From NCBI RefSeq assembly GCF_011397635.1, contig NC_064773.1, positions 20,748,449 to 20,812,448 on the forward strand: a stretch of 64,000 nt of DNA, read 5' to 3'. The notes beneath the pieces were generated by a model, which was not told the DNA's origin, made no database searches, and saw nothing but the letters and a program-made list of their open reading frames with translations. Within the stretch, counting starts at the first letter, position 1. Each line of letters starts with the position of its first letter. Position numbers and translations under genes: made by a program. Origin of the DNA: Epinephelus fuscoguttatus. Lineage: Eukaryota; Chordata; Actinopteri; Perciformes; Serranidae. Below are positions 24,301-34,525 of this stretch, one piece after another.

Positions 24301-27300
24301 CTTATCTACTGTCATGACTTGATCTATTGCTTCCACAGACGCGTCCTTGGGCCATTGGTCAAATAAAGAGGTCCAGGCATTGTTGAGACTTTGGGCAAAC
24401 CCCACTGTTCAAGAAGAGCTTCTCCTCAACACGAGGAATAATGAAATTTATGCTGGCATCAGTGCTAAACTAGCATCGCTCGGATTCAACAAGGAGCCAA
24501 AGCAGTGCCGGGAGAAAATCAAAAAACTGAAGCAGGAGTACAAGAGAATCCAAACCGGTGAATACAAGATTGGAAGCCACAGCTCCCATAAAAGTGTATG
24601 GTTTGCCATCATCGATGAAGTCCTCAGTCCCAAGGCTGCAGCAGCGAGGCGTTCAGGAACAACAGAGGCCTCCTTCACAGAGCCCTCACTGCTCAGTCCC
24701 TCACCGTCTGCCCTGGATGTGGATGCTGATGGTAAGAAGAAAAGTCTAGATAGATTATTTTCTGTTTTGCTTGCATATTTTTGATGTATGCAATTTCAGA
24801 CAAGCTACAGCAGGTGTTGCTAGAGAACACATGGGAACATGGGAAGTTTGATGTGTTGGACACATAATACATTGCAGGAACAGCTTTTTTTTATGGGAAC
24901 TTTTTACCAGCCTCAGCTCTCTTCTTTTTCTATATTACATGTTGTTATATACTTTGCCAGACCAGAGAAGCCTTCAGAGGCATCGTCGGGGTGGTTTCGA
25001 TCTCTGAGTTATCTCACAGATACAAGAGCGTAGGTTAGTGTTAACATCAGGGGTAGGGACACATATGAAACGGGGGGCTTGGGGTTTATCAAACATTTTA
25101 AATGATGTATTCTGGTGAATTTTTAAAGCATCCATTAATTTAGTCACAATAAAAGTCCCCTGCTACTTCAATGTTCAGGGTTTATGGAGTTTGAATCTGC
25201 TATGTTCGAAAAACGCCGGGCAACTGGGGCAAGTAAAACAAATGTTAAAATTGGATCCTTAAAATCCAGGGAAAAGTTTTGAAATTTTGTCCGTGGAAAT
25301 GTAGGGGAACCCTGCATGATTATCTTATTAGTCAGTGCTTAATTTGAGCCGGAACGTACTGGAACGCACACCAGGATCTTTTCAGAAAAGGCCCTGGTGC
25401 GTTCCGGAACTAATTTGCATGGGTCTAGAACTTTTCACATATAAAAACTACATACAGTATTGGCTGATGTCACTAGTGTTGCAGAGTGGAGTACCGTAGT
25501 ACTACGATGCCTCACATACCACGACTGTGGGATAGGTTCAAAGTCCAATCGCAAGAGGGTGAGTGTCCATGCGCCGTCCAGTAATGACGCACGCTGGCCA
25601 CCTGGCACTCAATATGCTGCTGTAGTGGTTTGTTTTCCAGACGTGAGTATCTTTGAGCTATTATTTATTTCTTTTTACTTGTCGGCAGTGATTTGTTTTC
25701 CACAGAGCTCTACGTGCGAGCATTTTACTCGCATTTGCGTCTAAAAATAGTTTTGTGCAAGCAAAATAAATCATTCAGCACGCTGTGCGAGTACAGATTT
25801 CAACTAGCAGCAGAAACGAAAGGCGAATCCTGCCAGTTGTGGGTTGAACGGGGGTCACAGACAGGAATACGGTGGTCAAATAGCCTATGGCAGCTCCGCG
25901 GCGCAAGATAACAACTTACCCGCAACAGAGAAGTCCGACTCCAGGTCCAGTAGCCTAATTTCCTCTTTCGTTGGCGCCATGACTGCCCAGTAGTACCTGG
26001 ACGACCGAGCCGTGGCAGCACAGAGGTATGTGGTGTGTCAGAGGAGAAACGAGCCACTTCACATTTCTCTCTTTGTGGCAGGTAACGGTCCACAAACCTC
26101 ACCGCACTTTAGGGACTGTTCTTTACTTATGAAGGGACTGTTCTTTACTTATGAAGGGACTTGTCAGGGGAGGAGGGTGGCTGGTTGATTTTTATTTTAT
26201 TTATTTATTTTATTTTGATCCCCCCTATGTTAATCACTCATTGATGCTGTTTTTGTATGAATAAGTCAGTAAGTAATTTATTCCATTGAAATATCATTGA
26301 TGTATTATAGAAAAGTGATTTATCTTTTTATAAATGACAAAAGGCACATCTGCCTCATTTTTGCTGTGGTATAGTGATACTACTAAGAACCGTGATACTT
26401 TCACTGGTGTCGTACCTTGGGTCCCAATTTTGGTACCGTGACAACACTAGATGTCACAACCATTCCATTCGGAGTCATGCAGTGAGGCAGTTCGGGTGCC
26501 GCTTTAAAAAGTGTTCCCCCACTTTTGGGAGTGGGGGAACACTGCTCTCTCAGAGGCCCAAAGTGTTCCCCTACTTCTAATTTTACAAATTAAGCACTGT
26601 TATTAGTCATTACATAATTAAAGAGGGCAAAGTGGTGATGCAGTGGTCGTATTGTCACGTCACAGCAAGAGGATTGCTGGTTCAAACCCGGGATGGGGGA
26701 GCCCTTCTGTGCGGAGTCTGCATGCTCTCCCTGTGTCAGCGTGGGTTTTCTCAGGGTACTCCGGCTTCCTCCAACAGTCCAAAGACATGCAGGTTAATTG
26801 GTGACTCTAAATATTCCGTAGGTGTGAATGTGAGTGTGAATGGTTGTCTGTCTTTATGTGTCAGCCCTGTGATAGTCTGGTGACCTTTCCATGGTGTACC
26901 CCGCCTCTCACCCAGTGTCAGCTGGGATAGGCTTCAGCAGTTATGGAAAATGAATGAATGAATGAATCTTCTGTTTACCTTTCCTTTTGTTTGCTTTTTG
27001 TACCTTCACAGATGAACCCCAGTGGTTCCCTGATGAAGTCCAAGTGCTGATGACCCTCTGGGCTCAACCAAACATTCAGAAACAGCTTCTCACCTCAGCA
27101 ACAAGCAATCAAGTCTTCATGTACCTCAGCAGTGAACTGGCACTGGTGGGGTTTAACAAGACACCACAGCAGTGCAGTCTTAAAGTGGATAAACTTAAAG
27201 AGGAGTACAGAAGAATGAAGAAAGCAGAACCATGTGGGGAAGTTAGAAACGACTGGTTTGCTATCTTGGATAGTGTCCTTGGCCCCAGGGGAGAGACTTT

Positions 27301-30300
27301 TACAGAGGTGGATTCATCTGCTGTGTTGACAAAAGCTAAATCACCAGAACACCAGCCAACAAATGGTCTGTTCAAAACCCAGTGACAAAACAGGTTTATC
27401 TGTAACTTTGAGAGCTTTCACTGTATTAACTGTGTTGCTATGCTTTCAACAGATATGTCACCGGCTATTTGGACATCAGATGAAATCAAAGTGCTGGTCA
27501 CCCGATGGGCAAAGGAGAGTACCCAGAAACAGCTTCGATCAGCTCACAGAAATGAAAGAGTGTTTGCTGAGTTAAGCGCCGAGCTGGCCACTTACGGCTT
27601 CGATAAGACCTCCAGACAATGCAGGACAAAAATAAAAACGTTGAAACACCAGTACAGACTGGTAAAGGAACAGAAGGACCTTAAAAAGCAGAAAAGCAGG
27701 TGGTTCATCATTCTGGATAAAGTCCTTAGCCGTGAAGCAGAAGCTGAAGATGTGGATTCAGCCCCCACGTTTGTGCAGACATCACAGCAAGACCTTCCTG
27801 AAACAGAGGAAGACTCAGGTAAATAAGCTACTGTTGTACTTCACTGTGGCTTACGACTGTGAGTCTCTGCATCCACTGGGTTAAAGTTGGTGGTTTTGCA
27901 TGGTTCTAGTTCATTGTTAGCATTTTCTTGGCAATCACTAGGAGTATCCTCAGTGTATACCTCTTATCCTTGCTATATCTATCTTTAGGTATAACTCCTA
28001 ACAGAAATATCAGTGTCTAGCGGGACATCTATCTTGATGATTTTGTCACTGTCTTTCTTAACGCTTCCCCAAAACCCCTGAATTATTGGGCAGTCCCAAA
28101 AATATGTGTGTTATCCCCAGTTTTTCCACAATTTCTCCAACACAGTGCCGCTGAGGTTTATTTCATATATGATGAGATGATGAGGGGAAAATATCTGATT
28201 TTTATTTTCCAGTCAGACTCTTTCCATTATTGACTATTGATTCCTTGATGACAGTTTGCTCACAGATATCTATATTTCCTGTCATTTTAGATAGTGTCAT
28301 TACATGCCTTCCTGTCCCATTTTCAGGTTGCCGCTTGTCCTTGTCTTCATTGTGTCTCCTGGTTCCAGCCCTGCGTCTGATATGTGCCTTTGCCTGGCAA
28401 GTGGTGCAGTGCTGTAATGTGCCACATTATGGAAAGGTGGAGGAGCTGGTGAGGCTGGTGACAGAGCTGGCTCCAGAGTTGCTGACGCCCAAAGAGAAAG
28501 TGCAGCTCCTGCTCAGACTGAGGGCGAGAGTAAGACACATCAAACATCACAAGACACCCAAAACTGACTTACCGAGCGCTTGCTTTATAACAATATACAA
28601 GTGGCGTCTCTTTCAGATGGTGTTGGAATTGTGTCGCAGTGAGAGCACAGCCCACCTGCTGAATGTTCAGCCTCACCTGGAGGTCATTCAAAACCTCGCC
28701 ATGGTCTCCACCTGTGATCAGCAGGTACGTTTTCAGGAATACTGAGCTGAAACCAGCATAGAGCTACAGAGCGGTGAGTTGGTTCTCAGTTGGATCTGCA
28801 GCAAAAACACAGCTTTCATATGACAAAGTCTCAGCTGATCCACTGTTAATATCAAGAATATTTTGCAGTGGAGCTTTAAATGGAAATATTTCTTCAATTA
28901 GGCGTGAACTTTTCCCGTCTCCCTGCCCTGCTGTTGTCACATGTTAGGACAAGCTCCTCTGTTGTTCCTGCAGGAGACAGAAGGGAAAGGTTGCTGAACT
29001 TTGTGAGGTCAAAGGCTGAATCTTCAAAGTCCAAATTAAGTAGCATTCCCCTTTTATCCCTTTAAGTCCTTTGAAAGATCATTAGGAACATCAGCTATGG
29101 GTCTGCACCTCCCTTTGCTCGAGGCAATCATCTCCTTCCATCTAACGCTCAGGATGGACCCCATGCCTCCGTCATTCCCTTGGGATTTCAGTCCAGGCAG
29201 ATTTCTCCTTGATGTTTAATTGATGTTTCCTTGAGTCGCTTTTAAGTGAAGATGCAGGAAGAGACAATACTGCTGAGCCATTTTGACAGTTCTTAATTTA
29301 TTTTCTTGTGTTACTGAATGTTCAAATTCAGGACTCTTTATTTTAATTTAGGCGACTCTACAAGTGGCGCCCTACATCATGCTTTTGTACCTGGTAGGTG
29401 GCCTGTGCAGCCACTCTCTTCCCGCTGTTACAGACACCAGCAGGCTCCTCTACTTCTCTTAACTTAGTAAGAGTTGATGTATTTAGTTTGCTGGTCTGTC
29501 AGCTATTAATTAGTCTGACTCACCAGATGTAGACTGTGGCTATAACCCTGCCATTGGGGCAAACATTCTCCCATTTGCGCATTACCATTTCCAAATTCCC
29601 TTTGCTATGGGCAACAACAATCACCTCAGAGCTAACAACCTACATGCTGAAAATGGCACATGTTGGTGAAGATTTAGATCATGCAATAAGGCATGCCTAC
29701 TTTTTTGTTTGAAGTGAATTGTTAAAAAGATCTACAACGAAAAAACAACTTGTGAACGCACCTTGGAAAAGCACAGACTCTGTCTCACAGGAATCTGGTG
29801 TCTGATATTGATTCGTTTTGTGACACAGCCAGCCGGAGTTGGTGTGCCACACGTATTTAACTCTGGCAGCGGCGTGCACCAGTGACACTGACTTCACTAA
29901 TGTACCAATTTGTTCCACTTCACATGAGCTTCTGTGATATTCCAGCTCCTCCAGAACAAAAGTATAGTCAAGCTTCAACTCAATGTGCAACAGTTGAATC
30001 ACACAGTGACACATGACTTTTAATGTATAATAGGTGATTCTAGAGTACAAGATACAGCTACAAGATCAAGACAAGTACAAGATCAGCTCTCATACAAATA
30101 CACATATGATGAAAAACAATATTAGACTGATGATTTTCCTTACAGCTGACATCTCTGTGTTTTGGCATGAAGCAGTGATGCTAATTTAAATGAACCTTGG
30201 AATTAACAATGCATCTTGTTGATTGGTCAAAAGGGACATTAAGTCATTCTTTTGAAATAAACATATTCATTGTTACCTTATTTTTGTTTGTTTGCTTTTG

Positions 30301-33300
30301 ACACTTCACAGGAGTTGGAGGAGTTGGAAAATTCAAAGTCAAACTTTGTGGATGTTGTTCACATCCTGCTGGAGGATACTGAGGAGAGAGAGATGTTTTT
30401 CAAGGTCAGATATTCACTAACACTATCGCCATAACTGAAGCTGTGTCTGATGATGGGCTGTTTAATTGATACTGACTTGTGCTGTAGTATTGATACTTGT
30501 GTCAGTCATTATTAAGATGGATGTAATGAGTCAGGTAGCTCCGATCTTACCCATAACACACAAGCAAGATAAAGTCACAAAAAATATGTATGTAGGGTCC
30601 TACAGGAAGCAAATTGGGGTGTCTGCGTCATTATATTCAAACATATCCGTTTCCATCCATCCAGGCTAAAACACCAGCCCAAAGTTTTCAAACTGAAACA
30701 GGGTCAGCAGCATTTCCAGAGTTCTCTGTTTTAGGACTAGTAGCGTGGACGCTAGGTGTAACCGTAGCAATAGTTTTGCTTTAAAAATGTAATAGTGTGG
30801 ATGTAGCATAAAAACTGCTGTGTGTGTTTTTTTTCCCAGGAGGTCTTCCCCATCCACTATGGCCAGGAGTACGAAGCCACGCTGCACACATTAGTATGGA
30901 AGTTCATCTCCAGAGTGGATAATCTTTTGCCTGTACCGGATATTAAACAGGTACTGAACATTTTTAAATGATAAACAGTAGGTCTACCCCCTAATAGTTG
31001 ACCAAACGTTAGTCGACCAGAAAGGTCATTAGTCAGCAAGATGTCATTGGTCGCTTAGTCGCAGGAAAAACAAACCAATAAACAAAAAATAACAACGTGA
31101 AACAGCATCTTGTCAAAATAAATCAAAACCTTTATGACTGGACCATGTGGGAATTTAATTTGAAAGGACAGACAGGAAGTGTCCACACTCAGCAGTCAGA
31201 CAGGAGTCATGTTAATTTCTGGTACCTGCGGTTATTCCACAGGCTAGTTAATAACATGTCGGGCAGGAAATCCAAAGTGTGGGATCATTTTGAGAAGGTG
31301 AAGGACGAACCCAAGGTGATATGTAAACTCATCTTCATTGGTCGACTACAAACATGACGTATCATCTGAAACATGGAAGTAGCTACATGCCCATTAGCCA
31401 CTTAGCACAATCATTACTGCTTTGCAGACAGCGTCATTAACAGGCGGCTCGCTCAGTGTGTGACGTGCACTTGTAGATAAAATATAGGCGTATATCACTT
31501 TTTTTTATCGGAGAATACGCTGAATACATAAATGTAAGATTTGATCACACAACAGGTTTTAGTCAAAGTAACTGTTATGAAGCAAGATACTAAATAAAGA
31601 ACCAAGAAATGATTGAATATGTTGTTTAAACATGGTCTTTTTGTCACCTGTGCAGCACATGTTTATGATGTGTTTTGCATACATGTTACAGACCGCAGAG
31701 TGGCTCAGCACTGCCCCCTCTGTCATGGAGGAATGTGGACAGCTGGCTTTGGAACCAGAGCAGCTGAAGGTGCTGCTGCACTTCCACCAGCAACAGTCAG
31801 GAGGCGCAGACAAACGTAAGTCGCCTTTTACAGTGTTAAATAAAAACAACTAAATACACTCAGCTGCCCTAAACCAACCAGTTATTCTCAATGTTAAGAT
31901 TTCTTGGAACATTTACTGACTTCAAATGTGATGGCAGAGTTTACATTTCGAGTGATATTTTATATATTTGAAACTTATGAGTCTGTAATATCACAGCAGT
32001 GGGATGTTGATATGTTAGTCAACAGTCAGGCGTCGGTCAATGTCAGGCCATCAGTGAGCGTCTGTCGCCTTAGTTTTTGCAGTGTGAACTGCACCATTGG
32101 CAGCAGAGGTGGGGGACTCAAGTCACATGACTTGACTTGAGCCCAGCTTGAGTTGCAAACTTGAGTACTTGAGACTTGCTTGATTAACACTGATGAAATA
32201 CTCGACTTGACTTTGACATGGTATTCATGACTTGAAAGGACTTGACTTTTTTAATTTAATATTTTGATTTTTCTAGATATTGATAAGTGAGGTTTTGAGC
32301 AGGAGAGGAAGTATTTAAATCCTTCACTCGTAAAAGTAACTAATAATACTAAATGATTTTTACCACAGTAACTTGGGACTTGCTCAAGATTTGGAGGTTA
32401 TGACTTGATTGGAGATTATGACTTATGACTTGCACATGTGTGACTTACTCCCACCTCTGCTAGTCAGCCCTGTCAGCTTTTTTTGGCTGATTCAGCATTT
32501 TGAATTGATGTTGGAGATGGTGGAGCCTAAAGATCAGAACAAACTTGTTTTATTAGTAAGGCTATTTTGTGTTGTTGTGTCTTCAGTTTGTCCTGTCGGT
32601 TTTTTCGTTTTCCCTTTTTAAAAAAAAAAAAATTTTTTTACAAATACAGAGTACTGCCCCCTGCTGGTATGGAGAGGTACTTCCTCTCATGTTGGCGCAG
32701 AACGTATGTGCTAGTTGGCCGTTGCCTGTAGTCTTTGCGGTGTGTTCATGTACAACTTTTTGGTCGAGGCAACAGTCTGCGTGTCACTGCTAGTTCTTTA
32801 AAGTACACCTCAACATTATTGCGTGTTTGCAGCTAACTCTTGATTCTAATTGGTTTCCTGTCTCTCCTCACAGGACACTCTCAAACTCAGGAAATGTTTT
32901 TGCCAAGACTGTCTCTTCCTCACAAACCAAAGTTGTTGCAGCTCACTTCAGAGCAACAGGAAGTGTCCTTAGGTGATGTGGATGAAGAAGAGTTTGATTA
33001 TGGCGAGGATGAGGAGGCTGTTGAGGAAAACCAAACGGGTGATAAACCGACTCTGGAGGACTATAGCGAAGGAGGTGAAGACCTAAAGTTCAAAGAAGAA
33101 CAGGAGGATGACCGGACAGCTGCAGAGTGCTCAAGTATGGCCGTATCCAGTTATGGACACCATTGAAAATAATTGCTTCCTCATTGAATTTCCATATTCA
33201 TATTATGTACATTTGTTTATATAACTCTAGTAGTAATTTAAAGATTGGGAAAATTAGGGAACTTGGAAAAATCTGTAATCTAAATCTCCTCATTATTTTG

Positions 33301-34125
33301 TCTCTTTCAGATTTAAACAGTCATATGCCTTTAAGACTGCACACCTGCTCTTTGTGTCTCTACTCCGACAGCCATGTGTCAGGTCTTCTGCAGCACATCA
33401 GACAGGCGCATCAGGAACCCAACCGACTTCAGTCTAAAGAACCCACGACAGCCAATGAGATGAGGAGCACAACAAACACTTGTGAGTATTGTGGGAAGGT
33501 CTTCAAGGATGTGTCAACCCTGAACAGCCACAGAAAAACACACACACTGCCATTCCAATGCGACAAGTGCGGGAAAAAGTACTACTCCAAAGCATCTCTG
33601 GATGTGCACCGCCGGATTCACACGGGCGAGACGCCATATTTGTGTTCGCACTGTGGCCGGGGCTTCAGATCCTCATACAGCCTTGGTTGGCACGTTCGCA
33701 TACACACGGGAGACCGACGCTACAAATGTCAGATTTGTGGGAAGACTTCAATCCAGCACCTGGCGAGACACATGCGGATGCACAGAGGAGAAAAGAACTA
33801 TCTGTGTACAGAATGCGGGAAGGCGTTTCTCTCCTCCGGAGAGTTAAGGCTCCACATGAGGCTTCACACAGGGGAGCGTCCGTACACGTGCAAACACTGT
33901 GGGAATGGTTTCATAGCAAAGTGCCTGTTGACAGTTCATATGCGCAAACATACTGGAGAGACTCCGTACAAGTGTTTACTGTGTCCGAAATCCTTTCAGA
34001 CTTTGTACGCACAGAAAAAGCACATGAGGATCCACTCAAACAAGAAGTCCTTCCAGTGTTTGAAGTGTGGCAAAATATTCAGGCAAGAAGAAACTTTTAA
34101 AATGCATGCTGAAACACACAATTGA
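21364..34125 (+). CDS. Four Myb/SANT-like domains + TINF2_N domain + nine C2H2 fingers
   Basis: Coding exons: 21364-21706, 24339-24731, 27012-27365, 27453-27818, 28327-28529, 28617-28724, 30312-30404, 30840-30950, 31692-31815, 32874-33134 and 33311-34125. They join in frame to about 1056 residues. The first four exons each encode one trihelix Myb/SANT-like domain (RWTNDETQALISVW, HWSNKEVQALLRLW, QWFPDEVQVLMTLW, IWTSDEIKVLVTRW), each followed by a QC-x5-KLK-x-EY-like helix. Exons 5-9 (~486-698) repeat the TINF2_N block of the upstream gene (AFAWQVVQCCNVPHYGKVEE, LLLRLRAR, HYGQEYEATLHTLVWKF). Exon 10 is acidic (VDEEEFDYGEDEEAVEENQ). Exon 11 encodes nine fingers, the first atypical and the fifth two residues short. 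Mammalian ZSCAN20 and ZSCAN29 also pair Myb/SANT-like domains with fingers, but with SCAN where this has TINF2_N. It is probably a nuclear DNA-binding regulator; target unknown. The donor at 27366 (GTCTGT) is weak. Confidence 0.85.
22113..22330. repeat. Poly-T plus teleost interspersed repeat
   Basis: After a T run, TCAATCAATCAATTTTATTT leads into CCAATATCACAAATCACAGT, TTGCCTCACAGGGCTTTACA and CCCTGTCCTTAGGACACTCA. I recognise this as one of the commonest fish interspersed repeats. It lies in the intron after the first Myb exon. Confidence 0.65.
23405..23765. repeat. Dispersed element with GTCCGACAT / GTCGGACCAATG ends
   Basis: GATCCGACAGCCCATTAGTC and TCCGACATCTCATTAGTCCA at the left are mirrored by GGAACAATGGAATGTCGGAC and CAATGGGCAGT at the right. 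The interior holds CCTAACCCTAACC. This is a short nonautonomous element in the Myb gene intron. Confidence 0.5.
25333..26599 (-). mobile_element. Nonautonomous hAT element, copy 1, with 8-bp target duplication
   Basis: The ends are CAGTGCTTAATTTGAGCCGG and TTTTACAAATTAAGCACTG. TTATTAGT flanks both sides exactly. CAG..CTG ends with an 8-bp duplication are hAT hallmarks. On the minus strand it keeps a first exon, 25980-25920, encoding MAPTKEEIRLLDLESDFSVA and ending in a GTAAGT donor, but the transposase body is gone. It lies in the intron between Myb exons 2 and 3. Confidence 0.85.
26620..26970 (+). repeat. Interspersed repeat (SINE/LINE 3'-end type) with (ATGA)n tail
   Basis: Contains GATTGCTGGTTCAAACCCGG, TGCATGCTCTCCCTGTGTCA, AGTCCAAAGACATGCAGGTT, AATTGGTGACTCTAAAT and GGGATAGGCTTCAGCAG, ending in AATGAATGAATGAATGAAT. 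A second, inverted copy lies at about 57880-58250. Ubiquitous in teleost genomes. It sits just before Myb exon 3. Confidence 0.75.
27819..28326 (+). other. Intron between the fourth Myb exon and the TINF2_N block
   Basis: About 0.5 kb of intron sequence with no identifiable feature. Confidence 0.5.
28725..30311 (+). other. TINF2_N block intron
   Basis: About 1.6 kb, AT-rich, with no exon or clear mobile element seen. Confidence 0.5.
30978..31378 (+). mobile_element. hAT relic with BED-finger start
   Basis: TAGTTGACCAAACGTTAGTC, CATTAGTCAGCAAGATGTCA and GGTCGCTTAGTCGCAGG mark one side, and CATTGGTCGACTAC is at the other. Between them 31256-31330 reads MSGRKSKVWDHFEKVKDEPK, the usual start of a BED-type zinc finger in hAT transposases. 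The finger cysteines and the catalytic body are missing. It lies in an intron of the Myb/TINF2_N gene. Confidence 0.6.
32104..32459. mobile_element. MITE with CAGAGGTGGG / CCCACCTCTG ends
   Basis: Terminal inverted repeats CAGAGGTGGG and CCCACCTCTG enclose many CTTGACTTGA/GACTTGA repeats. Short nonautonomous element in the intron between exons 9 and 10. An exact 8-bp flank duplication is not clear. Confidence 0.65.
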
Positions 34126-34184
34126 AAGTAGTAGCTGGTGTTTAATGTAAGAAGTGTAAAATAATTGTTTGTCATAATGATTTA

Positions 34185-34525
34185 AACCACTGGTTCCCAT
34201 CTGGTCCAGCCACGGGGTCCAGATTTCTCCTTAGTCATTAGTTCAAGGTCCACACGGTTTGATATATTCAGCATCATACTTGCGTTTGGCCATGTTGTCG
34301 AGGTATTTTGCTGTCTCTGTTAAGCAGTCAGCCATTCGTCACTCATTCTACAGCAGGAAATGGCACTTCAAAATATAAGCAATGTGCTGGAAAGTCACTG
34401 TGTTTCAAAATAAAGTGTGTTTTTTACAAACTTGATTGATTTGTGAGTCACTTGTGGTCCATTCAGAATGGACCTGCGGCCTACTCTTGGATTGTGACCC
34501 ACCAGTGGACTACCACTGGACTAAA
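34185..34525 (+). repeat. Dispersed repeat, copy A
   Basis: CCACTGGTTCCCATCTGGTC near the start and CCACCAGTGGACTACCACTG near the end are partly inverted. The interior (ACAGCAGGAAATGGCACTTC, GTGCTGGAAAGTCACTGTGT, TTCAGAATGGACCTGCGGCC) recurs at about 40620-40770 (ACAACAGGAAACAGCACTTT, GTGCTGGAAAATCACTGTAC, TACAGAATGGACCTGCAACC). AATAAA at 34409-34414 lies in this copy and could serve the upstream gene. Confidence 0.6.

Noticed and set aside
33489..34100. 203-codon open frame on the plus strand, second frame
   Set aside because: Shadow of the nine-finger exon. The true frame has regular Cys2-His2 spacing.
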